DNA from: Pseudeuparius sepicola
Lineage: Eukaryota > Arthropoda > Insecta > Coleoptera > Anthribidae
DNA length: 64,000 nucleotides
NCBI GenBank assembly: GCA_963920635.1
Contig: OY987298.1
Span: 128,101,735 to 128,165,734 of the forward strand
Reading direction: 5' to 3'
A program made the position numbers and the translations under genes. Below the pieces are notes generated by a model that was given only the letters and a program-made list of their open reading frames with translations, had not been told where the DNA came from and did no database searches. Positions 48,142-59,375 of the stretch are shown piece by piece. How positions within the stretch are numbered: the first letter of the stretch is position 1; each line of letters starts with the position of its first letter.

Positions 48142-48780
48142 ATACACAATTTCCATTAGATATTGGAAACTAGTTTGGTGTTGCCAATTACCAAAGCATT
48201 TTGTCCCATTTGCCACAAGCCATTTCTTTTAATATCTGTATTTTGGTTATGCAATTAACAAAAAAAAGTCCCATATGTTGCACACTTAAATGACCACACT
48301 GTATGTATCTTAAAAGTGAATTAAAATAATTGTAATTTTCTATTTTTTTATTGTTAAATTTTTGTACAAATAAATCAAAATTAATTTGAGGGGCCTGCTA
48401 CTTACTTACAGTCGAAAGCACGAATGTAAAACCCTGCGTCATCGGTACCGAAAATATTTAAATTTCATTTATGGACAAATATCGTCGGTTGCCATATTTT
48501 CTTTATATCGGGAAACGTGCGTAATAAGTAGTATTTTGTCTACTGACCGATATTAATACCCTAGAAAAGAACATTTATTTGCGCCATTTGCAGGGTAGTG
48601 GGTAGCGCAAGCGCTAGAGGGGGCAACAATTTTTCCCAGAGGGGGCATTGCCCCCTCTGCCCCCCCCCCCCTAGCTACGGGCCCGCAAAGCAGTCCCATA
48701 TTTTGAAGACAAATAAATGTTTACATATTTAAATAACCGATTAAAAGATCCTAGTATTTCACAAGACTTTTGCAAACGAC

Positions 48781-49513
48781 CCCGCAAACTTTGTTAGTAA
48801 AATCCGGCTCCCGTTAATTTTGCTAATTTTTTTATATGTTTTTCTACACATCATTCAGATCAAGTCCCCATGGGTAGAAAGTCCTAGGACCCCAAGGTTT
48901 CAGAGATACAGGGTGTTCACGAAATATTGGAGACCCTCCTTAACTTTCTCATTTTTGACCAGAAAAAAGTGTTTTATACGAAAGTTGAAGAAAATTTTTT
49001 CTACTTTCCAACGCCGTTTTCAGAAAGAAAATCGGACGTCGCATATCAGTTGCACTGTTTTTCATGTTCTTCATGGCCACCTCAGTTTTTGTGTAATCCT
49101 GTATTAAAATGCAATTTCCTATGACAAAAGTTATATAGTACATATTAAATATATATATCGTTTTGATCGGAATGAAGCGTAGAATCTAAAAATTTAAGAA
49201 CATACAGGGTGTTTCATTAAAAAAAAAGTTAGGTCTCTACCTTGAAAACGCGACGTTAGATTTTCTTTCTGAAAACGGCGTTGAAAAGTAGAGAAAATTT
49301 TCTACAACTTTCATATAAAACACTTTTTTTTTTCTGGTCAAAAATAAGAAAGTTAAGGGGGGTCTCCAATATTTCGTGAACACCCTGTATCTCTGAAGCT
49401 TGGGGTCCTAGGACTTTCTGCCCATGGGGACTTGATCTGGATGATGTGTAGAATAACATATAAACAAATTAGCAAAATTAACGGGAGCCGGATTTTACTA
49501 AAAAAGTGTGCGG
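48781..49513. repeat. Outer palindrome around a TA element
   Basis: Arms outside the 48909-49387 element also pair: 48781-48906 (CCGCAAACTTTGTTAG onward) is inverted at 49390-49513. The palindrome is therefore continuous from 48781 to 49513 with a nested element at its centre, suggesting that the inner element inserted at or near the symmetry point of an older foldback. Confidence 0.8.
48909..49387. mobile_element. TA-target MITE, CAGGGTGTTCACG ends, 479 bp
   Basis: The ends CAGGGTGTTCACGAAATATT and inverted partner are nearly perfect for about 35 bp and are flanked by TA at 48907-48908 and 49388-49389. Arms continue for about 140 bp (AACGCCGTTTTCAGAAAG on the left). An internal CAGGGTGTTTC terminus lies near 49206. 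No coding sequence is intact. Confidence 0.9.
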
Positions 49514-50512
49514 ACTCTTTTAAATTTATTGTCTTGCTTTGCAAGACAAGAAAAGAAATCATTCTGCAAGACTCTTGTAATTATGCAAGAAATCTTGCTA
49601 AAAGCAAGAAATCTTGCAAAGATTACTATAGGTATCTGTAATTATAATTTCTGTAAAACTTTGATAAGAGCAATAAATAAATAATGTAGCTGACGATAAT
49701 ATTGATTTTTAAAAAATGAGGATATATAAACAGTTATTTAAGAATAATTATTAGTGTATACTTACTAGTATATTATTTAGTAAATATATTTAATTTACCA
49801 TACTCCTAGCAAGTAATAAATACTAATCCATGTTTCCAGTCATAACAGGTATACCAAAAAAGAAATTGAAAGTTAACGTATTACGCCGCTTTCGCGGCTG
49901 AAAATGCATACTTTCCGACCCCCGACAAACAAAATCATTCTAATTTTAATTCTTATAAATTCAACAAATATAGACTAGTTGTTTCGCGGGTCTACTGGAC
50001 TTTTTATTGCTTTGTTTCGTTTCATATTAGTGTGGCATAGTGTGAATCGGGTCATTCTGGGAGAGTGGGTTTCGCGGTTTTCGTCCAGGAAAGTCTTCTA
50101 CTTAAAGGGTATTTCGAATTGAAAATCATGAAATCATTAAAACAAAATTATTATTATTAAGACACAAAAAAAGAAAAACTATGTCAATAAAATTTAAAAA
50201 ATAAATCATCGACTCGCCGCACGGGCGGCGGTTCTCCAGCGCTGCATCAACTTGTCTCGACAAGTGCTTTGTACGCAATAAATAATGCAAGAGTCTGGCC
50301 AACAAGAGTCTTGGTAGCAAGACTCTTGCTGCGATGACGTCACTAAACAAAAAATGCAACAAGAAGTTGCATGAAGTCTTGCTTGCAGGACAAGATTTTT
50401 TCCAGCAAGAGTCGGGCAAGACAAGAATGAACTTAATTTCTTGTCTTGCTTTGCAAGACAAGACAAGAATAGGCGTAGCAAAACACGAAATCTTGTCTTG
50501 TGAAATACAAAA
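49514..50512. repeat. TCTTGC/GCAAGA-rich element
   Basis: About twenty copies of TCTTGC or its complement cluster at 49533-49620 and 50285-50505, often as the palindrome TCTTGCTTTGCAAGACAAG, which occurs at both ends (about 49533 and 50444). The middle (49625-50200) is AT-rich and lacks the motif. It looks like one element with motif-dense sub-terminal regions. A 155-codon minus-strand open frame at 50206-50673 arises from the repeated motif and is not taken as a gene. Confidence 0.6.
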
Positions 50513-51689
50513 AGATCCACTAATACTGATTGGGCTATCCCCTGAAAAATGAAGGCTCTATACAGTTGGAAATATACGGGAATCCCCTGTAAATATAAAT
50601 ATATTGCAATATTAGCATCATTAGTGTATTTGGTAGTGTTGGGTATGTACGTTTCTAAACACCTCGCCTTCAATTCCTACGCCAATTTCCCAACTGATTA
50701 TACCATCTCGCAACAACTCTCGTGGATGTTTGTTTAGGACAATTTCTTCCGACCAAACTCCATCAAAACTGCGGCGGGGGGGGCTACCTATATGAGATCC
50801 TCGCGGTCACTATACCCTTATCTCGGGGCGCGTCAGATCCGCTCGGCACACTCCCCGGGGCTGGCCAAGGCCAAAACGGCGCCTCTAACGACCTGAAATC
50901 CGTGACGCAATAACGAGGCGCCATGCGGCAATATCCGAACAGCTGTCGGATTTGAACGTGCCTTGGGGGACATGATGAATGGAAATAAATGTATTTTCGG
51001 GGGATTTTTTTATGGAAAATTAAAGCTAATAATTGCGCTTGGCAAGGGTCTCTTTTTATTACTTATATCCACTTAGAAATGGTTGATCGCTTGGGCTATA
51101 TTTTCGGCCGCAGAATTAGGAAAAAAAGTTTAGAACCCTAGGGCAACTATGCTAGGCAATATCCGGATATAGAAATTTTCGTTTGTGTGGTTACATTTCG
51201 TCGGACATTTCCGCAAACGGATACACACTGTCTCGATGTAATATTCGAACAACGATATCAAACAGAATCCTTCCAGCGCCATCTGTTTTCCAGGACATAA
51301 AGCTATAGCCGAGAGAAGTCGTTCGTCAAAGCTAAAAGTGTTGACTGACCTCACTCAACGCTTCTAAGTTGTTGCCTGCTTTCTCAGTTCCTGGGCTTTG
51401 TAATTTAAGTCGGTCGTAGGCCAACAATGCCAAAACTTTTAATACTCCTTTTGTGGGAAAAAGGAATTTTAATTGTTGAGTCAAATTTTTAACTTTTTCC
51501 CGTTTTAACATTGTGATATTAGTCAGGACTTGCCCTGTTTACGAGAATAATAGATGACAGACCTGTCACTATATATGTATAAGTATCTGAAGGTGTATTA
51601 TTCGGGCGCCCCAACCCGGCACCGTCGCAATAACAAGGCCCGCCAGCTGAAAGCGATGAGTCATCCAAGGGAGGTGAGCCTAAGGCGCC
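50513..51689. other. Unique stretch with GC-rich islands
   Basis: Bases 50760-50960 and 51600-51690 are GC-rich and non-repetitive, with short open frames on both strands but no domain recognised. They are candidates for conserved non-coding DNA. Confidence 0.35.
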
Positions 51690-52283
51690 AAATTCAAATT
51701 TCAACGTGTCAACTTGGTAAATTTGGTAAAAAAACACTTTAAAATGATTGTTTACATATTAGCTCATACTTTTACAACACGGATAATAATCTACGAGAGT
51801 GAAAGTCACATTTCCAAGGGGTTTTGGTGCATTTAGATATATACCGGTAAAATTTTCGTACCTAAATGACAATTATTTCTTATTTGCCTGCCTAGATACA
51901 ACTAAATTCGAATAAATAAAACCATAAAACTTACTGATTTCAAGGTGGTTACGTTTAATCACGTAAAATTGTTAGGTATAACACTCTCCAACAATCCAAA
52001 CCAAAATCCTGGAAAACTGTCTGGGAACAAAATCTCTTTTAATGGCCTTAACCCACTTTTCCCTTAAAATGGGGTCCTTATGGAGGAAAAAGCGGACACA
52101 TTAGTACCGCCTTTGTAGTTTCCCTTGCAGTTGGGAACGGAACACGTCCACGCCATGATTTAAATTAGTCCGAAACTATAGACACAACCTAAAACCTATA
52201 AACTAAAATTGAACTTTAATCACTTTATTCTGAACCACTGCCGTTTACCACCGTCGCCAGCTAGAAGGCCTTTATCATTGCGA
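51690..52283 (-). repeat. THAP-exon repeat, copy B
   Basis: This is the partner of 34718-36198. It lacks the TA-type element of copy A (empty site TTTACATATTAGCTC at 51751-51765) and lacks 157 bp corresponding to 36010-36166; the deletion joins ACCACCGT to CGCCAGCT. The unit carries a THAP exon on the minus strand. Confidence 0.78.
52000..52156 (-). pseudogene. THAP-domain exon, copy B (frameshifted)
   Basis: The frame starts at 52156 on the minus strand and reads MAWTCSVPNCKGNYKGGTNV, giving the C-x4-C pair of a THAP zinc finger. A small deletion at the position of the FPKDP motif shifts the frame, after which LREKWVKAIKRDFVPRQFSR can be read. Copies A and B carry different frameshifts, so both decayed independently from an intact ancestor. 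The second zinc-binding pair (C-x2-H) is not in this exon. Confidence 0.72.
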
Positions 52284-53307
52284 CGGTGCCGCCCAACCGC
52301 GCGAAGCTGTCACTTTCATGATTATTCAAAAAAGGAAAAACTCCTCAAAATAGATCTTTTGGAGATATATACAAGAAATTCATAAAGGATTGTATTCGTG
52401 AAATATTCTCAACAAAACCACATGTGCCGGAAATATTTCATAATAAATTACTCATAATCTTTCTATGCAAAATAGGTAGCCGACAAATGTATCCATAAAA
52501 TTTCCGGCAAGTTGTATGATTTCACCCCCGATAATGGCATGTGTACGGCTGCTCAGGAGTACGGTAATGGCGAAGCGAAGGACTGACAGAAAAACAATAA
52601 ATAAGCCGCCTCATTTTAAGATTCAGGGTGTTTGAATTCACAAAAATTTAAACTTATGGTCGTTTGGGTCGTTTACTTTCTGCTTTGGCGAGCAGACTGG
52701 TTTCTGATTGCAATGAGGGTCCCGTAACTTGTTTCCTCTTATACGTATGTGGAATAGTCCTATGACGTAATCCAACTAGATAGTTTATTTGAAAATTTCC
52801 GAATTATGATGAGAAATGTTTTAAATTCACGAACAAAAATTACCTTCATTTTTTGTATAGAGTCTAAGTGAAGTATTTCAAATTAAAAATAGAATAATTC
52901 TTACAAGCTCTACTATTTATACACGCCGGACGGCACTTTTCTTAAAGCTACCATCCCTTTTGATTAAAAGTGTAAACGCACTTTAACGCGACGCATTAAG
53001 TGCAAAAGCTGCTAATGAGATTTTTAATTATGTCGCGGCCATTTGTGCCCTGGAGCTGTTTATTTAAATTAAAAGTTTTCCTTTGTCCGTCTGCCGCGTC
53101 GCGGAAATTTAAATTTATTTCAGAGAGAAATGCACACAGCGTAAATTTTTGAGCCGAGTACAAATTTTGAAAATAGTATCATCCCTGGCGAAGAAGAAGT
53201 AATGAAGAAATTACCTAAACTATACTATGTTAGGGTAAGCTGTGCTATCAGTTTGAGAAGAATGACAACATTGAATTAGGGCTATAATTACTAACAAATA
53301 TAAACTA
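52284..53307. other. Unique stretch, possible conserved block at ~52960-53150
   Basis: No gene is recognised. The block at about 52960-53150 has balanced composition with TTAATTA and TAATGAG homeodomain-type sites, which is suggestive of, but not proof of, a regulatory element. Confidence 0.3.
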
Positions 53308-55349
53308 CGGTCCACATTAAGTGCTAAGCTCTTCTAAATTTTTAATTTTTGAGATATTCGGGTGCTACTTGTTTCGATATGATGGAAGATGGGAAGTCTC
53401 ATGTTTATTGCAAAAATATTCTTTATCGAAAATCTGATAGCGCCATCTTATTTAGCATGCTTGGAAACGGGTATGTAGGTACGTACAATTTTTATTAGAA
53501 AGATATCCAGCAATAAAGTTTTTTCAACGGGCAAAATTTTACAAATACGACGTTTTGAAAATTTTTTAGTCGATAACCGATACTAACATTAATTAATCAG
53601 ATTCTAGTAAATTAGCCGTTTTACTAAAACAACTAAAACTAGCATGATAATAAATAAACACAGTACAAATACACTCACAGAGGTCACCCTGTGTGGGGGT
53701 AAGAATAAATTATTGACATAATCAGAATTGACATGACCGGTCAGAGTACAATGTTAATTCAGTAAAATATATGTAATGTAATATTCAACAAGAAATTCAA
53801 AATACCAAATCAAAACAAACAAAAATATTTCTACCAAACAATGAGTATCGATAAATCGACTTAAGAAAAAGTAATTATTTTACAGGTGAGTTAAGTCAAA
53901 TCAAAATCTAAAAAAGTTTAACACAGAACAGACACTTTAACAATGTCATGAGTGTCATTTATTTAATTTTTGAGTTTTTCGCTACAGAAACCTAAACCAA
54001 ATTGATTAGGAAAACAAGTTTTTCAAGTTGCTAGAAAAATTCATATAAATGCCCAACATTAAAAAACGAAACTTTGAACGTTAATTCAAAAATATCTTCA
54101 ACGACTATGTTTTTCTGGGCTTTCCGAGAATAAATCTTCCTCCTTTCTCAAAGAGAATGTCAAAATGTCAAGTCAAAAACAATAACCTAAACACCCGTCT
54201 GATATTGTACTATCTATGTTTTAATTAATTAGCTATACTAACTTCTCTTTGAATAACTGGTAATAATATTCCACTCAACATTCAGCAACACAGTTGCAAA
54301 ATTGCATTTATAAAATTCCTTGTGAATGTGCAAAGTTATATGTTGGGGAAGCTTGTAGGTCATAATATTTCACTTTTGTTTAAAATAACGTAAAAATTAT
54401 ATCAGGCAAAGTCAGGAATAGATCCTATCCAATTCTCAAAGAAGTAGGAATCGGCATTTACTCCAGGCAATACGGATATTATTATCTACCAGTTGTTCAA
54501 AGATAAGTTCGTATAGATAATTAGAACAGAGGCTGCAATATCAGACCTGTGGCTGGGTTATTGTTTTTACTTGACATTTATTATTCTGTCATATTACTTT
54601 GGCTTGACATTATTTGATGTTATGCTAAATCTCGTACCTAAATTACAAAAAAAAATAAAAAGTAGATAAGTTAGAATCAACGTTCAAAGATTTTTATAGT
54701 TTTTATTTAGAAATTTAACCTAAATATCATAGATATTATATTGTGTATTATAATTTATGATGAAAAGAAAAATTCCTAAATCTCGGTTTTCTGTTTACTT
54801 GTTTTTTTTTTGTTTAGTTTTCCATCTCACACTTATGGTAATTTAATTTATCATTTAAATTATTTAATCAAGGCATTTTTTATACTGCATGTGGTGTTAT
54901 ATTTCCAGAAAAATCTGTTTTGATATTTAGAAGCTGTGGACGGCATCTCAATTACCCCAAAACAACGATTTTGCATATACAGCGTTTTCATTAAACAGGG
55001 CAGTATACTCTAGTAAAATTTCAAAACGCCGTATTTGTTAAATAATTGGCCCTGTTGTAAAAACTTTATCGCTGGATATTTGTAGAAGAAAATTATTATG
55101 TAGCATTTCCAAGGATGCTAAATTAGAACGCGGTATCAGATTTTCGATAAAAAAGTCACTAATAATATTTTTGCAAATGTTGGGATTATAAACATGATCG
55201 TAGTAGGCCTTGTTTGAGGGGCTTGTGGGATATGAAATGCTTTCAGAGAGCATCTTCCAAACTCCCATCATGACGCAAAAAAAGCATTCGAATATCTCAA
55301 AAAACAAAAATATTTACGAGGGTGTTCGCACTTAACATGGAACACACTG
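53308..55349. mobile_element. TA-type foldback with inserted family A copy (provisional)
   Basis: The right end ATGGAACACACTG is followed by TA at 55350-55351 and resembles the 24777-25965 element (GTTCGCACTTA). The left end CGGTCCACATTAAGTGC after TA at 53306-53307 is a degraded partner. Arms 53308-53570 and about 54990-55349 share inverted phrases (GAGATATTCG / CGAATATCTC). The middle holds other repeats, including 53930-54570. Borders are tentative. Confidence 0.5.
53930..54570. repeat. Repeat family A, copy 3 (partial)
   Basis: Bases 53955-54190 match 5225-5466, including GAATAAATCTTCCT, and 54205-54560 match 8248-8460 (CTTTGAATAACTGGTAATAATATT). The middle of the family, present in copies 1 and 2, is missing, so this is an internally deleted copy. 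Confidence 0.7.
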
Positions 55350-55985
55350 TATATAAAATTCCAGGGCGCATCTCTTATATAGGTAAGGTTGGTTTGTAAT
55401 TTCGAACATCATTATTACCAGTTTGGAAAGTCTGCGCCTTCGCAGTGATATTTGACTATTCTGCACTATCTGCTCTGATTGAATAACATTTGGTAATGTA
55501 ATATACCGATAATTGCCAGCAGAATTAATTTCTGAAGCTGTCTGAAGTTGGAGACATCCCTTTAAAGTGCTAATTTATACCGCGGAGAACTTTCATTGTT
55601 CACCTTACAGTAACGGTTCACAAGGTAAGGGCGTTGTCTGAGTGTAAATGAGATTAAAGTGGAAGTCTAATAATTATTAATGTATCAAAATCTTCATATT
55701 TTCTTTGTGTACATTTATATTCATGCCGAGTTAATTAAGTCATATCTTCTTCCCGAACAAAGTCTTCATTGTCCTACATGTAGCTAAAACCAGAATTTCG
55801 CATGCTAACATGTTGGCGATATTTCAAAGATTTTGAAAGTATGAAAGCAACGGACCATCAACAGAAATTATATTAGAGATAAAATACTTTTTAATTGATA
55901 TTCACTAGACTTGCGACTAAACGTTACCTGCCATAACTTCTTGATAGATGCAGCTTTGGAAGTTTCTTCCTATGCTGAAAATAGA
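55350..55985. other. Non-coding spacer
   Basis: AT-rich sequence with no supported gene or repeat. Confidence 0.4.
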
Positions 55986-56260
55986 TTTTTTCTACAAGCG
56001 TGCGGAAAAGTACTTTTCCGCACTACTTTTCCGCACTAGTGCGGAAAAGTTACACTTTCTAAACTAAAATGTATGCGGAAAAGTAAATGCGTGCGGAAAA
56101 GTGTCTTACTCTTCCGCACGCTTGTAGAAAAAATAGTGTTCCTACCTCTTGCGGAAAGTGTCTTTTCCGCACTCGATTTCTTGGCTGAACTCCGCTACGC
56201 GTCGTTCAGCCAACTGAAATCGCGTGCGGAAAAGTGGCACTTTCCGCACTTGTTAGGAAA
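55986..56260. repeat. Clustered GTGCGGAAAAGT motifs in hairpins
   Basis: About ten copies of GCGGAAA(A)GT or its complement ACTTTTCCGC occur in 260 bp. Two hairpins are evident: about 55986-56140 (TTTTTCTACAAGCGTGCGG and complement) and about 56165-56225 (TTGGCTGAACTCCGC with a mirrored GTTCAGCCAA). The base composition and repeated binding-site-like motif differ from all neighbours. It is probably a MITE of unknown family. Confidence 0.7.
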
Positions 56261-57002
56261 TATACTATTTTAATTCATTTTTTTCGGCTCTGTTGGTACC
56301 GATACAGGGTATTAGAAAAAGTAGGGACCACAGATCTCTGGACCAAAATAAATTCTTTACCTAATGCCGTTTTTCATTTCAAAGCTTCCATTATTTTCAT
56401 AGATAAGAATAGATAAAAAAACGCAAATTTTATTCAACTCCTGCGTCTTTAAAGATATTGTTATTATTTATTTAGTTGAAATTTGGTACGGACTTTCACT
56501 AGCTGTAGTAAATTCCAACAAAAATCCCAATAACCAACCGGACAACAAACTAAATGAAAACTACCATTTGCCGTGCAGGCAACATAACATGCGAATTAGT
56601 TGACGTAAACCAGAGGAGGCTTTCAATTTTATCCACAATGGCTTTAATCATGGAGCCTGATACGGCAGAGGAAAACAAAGATAGACTCTTTTTGTGCCTA
56701 ATGGAAATGATGGAAGTGATGCTGGATACTGGTTGCAGCGCTGATTCTTTGAAATAATTAACTATCCAGTTCCCGGAAGAGAGATAGACATCGGAACAAG
56801 TAAAATTGCTCGGTTTGCAGACTCGGCTGCAACTTAAATAGCTATATAGCTATTGTAATTGGGGGACATTACCGAGATCCGAAAAACTATAAATACAGTT
56901 TCACAGAATTTTGTCATGAATGCTCTTGGAATGATATTTAACGGGATCTAAGGAAACGTTTCCCTGTTTCCGGATAAATCGAAGCAATCCCATTCGGCCT
57001 GT
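56261..57002. other. Non-coding spacer
   Basis: No gene is called. A 67-codon open frame at 56554-56757 starts ATG and has a protein-like composition (many M, E and L residues, for example LFLCLMEMMEVMLDTGC), but has no known motif. An isolated CAGGGTATTAG terminus lies at about 56305. Confidence 0.3.
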
Positions 57003-58520
57003 CATACAAAATACCACGACTGCGCAGCAGCAGTGGTATTTTCTTAGCAGTGGGATTATAATGAGTTATAAATTAAGGAAAGGTATTATCTATTATTAGG
57101 CATACCACGAGTTGTATTTAAAAAGAGAATAAATAGGTAGTTAGATGTCATTTAGATTGAACTTTCGGTTCTGAATATGTTTTTTGTGCTAATAGATATT
57201 TAAAGATCAATGTGTTAACTGAAAACATATATTCTAGTCCTATATTAAATTTGGTAATGTGAAGAAGTTATCGGGTTATAAGTTTTAGCTGCCACAATAT
57301 TGGTTTAGCGTAACTAGGACGTTACTAAGAGAGTAGAATTTCAGCTATTATTTCCCTCATACTGCTTGCATCCAATAAGGTAGCTCCTTCCATAAAAATC
57401 CAACCAAATCCAACCAATGATATCACCAATGATATTCGTTGCTTAGCAACCGCGAATCTGTTGGATACAAACATGTATACCTACTTCTTAAAGTTTGTGT
57501 GTTTCACACTGTTCTAAATTATGCAGCTTATAAATTATGTTGGGGTATTATTAATCATTATATCAATGAATTTATATAACTTTTACATTGCTAAATTCTT
57601 GTTATTTAGATCTTTAAATTTATGACACATTCAGAAAATAAACCAACGCCGACAGGGTGCAAGTATAATCGCATTTGCCTTGGATACCCAAGCGTCATGT
57701 TTGTTTACTCGAACGCTACAGTCGAAGCTGTCAATAAACTCGTTCAAAATGAGTCGTTTTGGAAATGTAAACATAGAAAAAAATAATACAGAAATTATTA
57801 AATCGTATTCGTGAAATAATCTCGACAAATACCACTCGTGCCGGAAATTTTTCTAGATAATTTTATTCTCAAGCCCTATTTGCCCATTAGCAAAACCACT
57901 CGTACAAATTGAGCTTTTATTTTCTGATAAAATCCCGAGAGCAATTTATACTTGTGATCTTTCTAGGCAAAATAGCGCTTTCGAAAAAATTATCGATAAA
58001 ATTTCCTGCACTAGTGATATTACATACGAGAATTCAACGCCTGCCAATATGAACCAATGAAATGATATGATTGTTGAAATATTAACCAATCAGGTCATGA
58101 TTTCAGCGATAATACCACTAGTGGTATTTTCGCTGAAATCCTACTCTCTTAGTTACGTCCTAGTTACGTCCTAGTTACGCCCTAGTTACGTCCTAGTTAC
58201 TAAACCAATATTGTGGCAGCTAAAACTTATAACCCGATAACTTCTTCACATTACCAAATTTAATATATAGGACTAGAATATGTTTTCAGTTAACACATTG
58301 ATCTTTAAATATCTATTAGCACAAAAAACATATTCAGAACCGAAAGTTCAATCTAAATGACAGCTAGCTATCAAACTAACTCTTTGCAGTTGTTAAATTC
58401 TCTTTTTAAATACAACTCGTGGTATGCCTAATAATAGATAATACCTTTCCTTAATTTATCACTCATTATAATCCCAATGCTAAGAAAATACCACTCCTGC
58501 TGCGCAGTCGTGGTATTTTC
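57003..58520. repeat. Foldback element with family B interior
   Basis: Arms 57010-57335 and 58145-58510 are inverted copies (CCACGACTGCGCAGCAG / CTGCTGCGCAGTCGTGG near the outer edges). The interior 57350-58030 is the reverse complement of repeat family B copy 1. A tandem array at 58151-58201 has about 4.5 units of AGTTACGTCCT. Bases 58010-58145 are inverted again at 58575-58705. No protein is encoded. Confidence 0.72.
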
Positions 58521-59375
58521 AGCGTTGGGATTATAATTCGTAAAATTAACGAAAGGTATTATCGATAATAGGCACACCACTTGTTATATTACCCCTGAAA
58601 ATACCACTAGTGGTATTATCGTTGAAATCATCACCTGATTGGTTAATATATCAAAAATCATATCATTTCATTAGTTCATATTGGCAGGCGTTGAATTCTC
58701 ACTTAATGATAGTTTGTTGAGGTAATTAAAAATTAAAGTTTGATTAATCTGAATTTCTTCCGGATGGATCCTGCGTCCTGCGTACTATGTTACTATGTTA
58801 TGTCGACATAACATACTAGCAAGATTTTCCACGCTCCCTAAATTATGCCAATATTACCGACCATTGAATACGAGTAGTGTCTATATCACGAGCCGAACAT
58901 TATCTGGACACGAGGCACCAAGTCTTGCTTAGTGATATTAAGATCCCATCCAAATCAGCCCATCCCATCCAAAGAAAAATCCTTGAATCCATTGAAATCC
59001 TTAAACACACTAACAATCTGAACCATTATCAGGGTTTATTTTTTACTTTTACATATAGTTGTTGGCGCGTGTTTTTCTCATATACGCCGCAAAACCAACC
59101 ACCCTAAATCATATCATTAATTTCGCCTATTCCCCTTCATTTCCATGTTCCTATAAATACCATCACAGGTAATGGAATAATCAGTCTCGGTGTGATCGTC
59201 ACGCCCTGAGGATGTCCCGTGCAATTGAGGACGAAAGCTTGAAATGTGAAGTTTTGCAAACCAGGATCCATCCGAAAGAAACTCAGATTCATCACATTCT
59301 GCTGTGGAAGTTTCCAATCAACATTAATTAAAGTTTGAATTTATTAAAGGAAAGCGACATCTCTGTAGCAATAAA
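58521..59375. other. Spacer with part of an inverted repeat
   Basis: Bases 58575-58705 mirror 58010-58145 (CCACTAGTGGTATTATCG core). The rest is AT-rich, with short open frames lacking recognisable motifs. Confidence 0.4.

Larger units (their letters stand above)
47381..48230. mobile_element. Hammerhead-ribozyme element (Penelope-like or retrozyme-like)
   Basis: The insertion is bounded by a perfect 14-bp target duplication, AATATCTGTATTTT, at 47367-47380 and 48231-48244. Its absence from the sister copy (40047-40943) confirms the borders. The left unit (47381-47735) is a palindrome of about 125-bp arms around a minus-strand hammerhead. The right unit (48047-48230) has a plus-strand hammerhead followed by a third copy of the arm. 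The middle (47736-48046) is unique, with a GC-rich centre at about 47885-47945. No protein is encoded. A long variable target duplication, ribozymes with a short stem III and an inverted unit are all reported for Penelope-like elements and retrozymes. That class is an inference; a SINE-like origin is also possible. Confidence 0.75.
46560..48301. mobile_element. TA-target foldback family C, copy 2, interrupted
   Basis: The left end CAGTGTGGCCATTAAGTGTG and inverted right end (AATGACCACACTG) are flanked by TA at 46558-46559 and 48302-48303. It matches the 40047-40943 copy over its full length except for the 850-bp insertion at 47381-48230 (plus its duplicated 14 bases). It lies in the hAT element 46180-48685. 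Confidence 0.88.
46180..48685. mobile_element. hAT element hosting two nested insertions, 2.5 kb
   Basis: The left end CAGGCCCGTAGCCAGG and right end CTAGCTACGGGCCCG are inverted, with G- or C-rich runs just inside, as in the hAT element at 32630-33756. The flanking 8 bases, GACAGCAG at 46172-46179 and CAAAGCAG at 48686-48693, agree at six positions and probably represent an aged target duplication. Inside sits a TA-type family C element, and within that the ribozyme element. Without nested insertions the hAT element is about 760 bp. No transposase is readable. Confidence 0.8.

Noticed and set aside
50206..50673. 155-codon open frame on the minus strand, among the longest in the window
   Set aside because: It lies mostly in the TCTTGC-repeat element, has biased repetitive composition and shows no domain.
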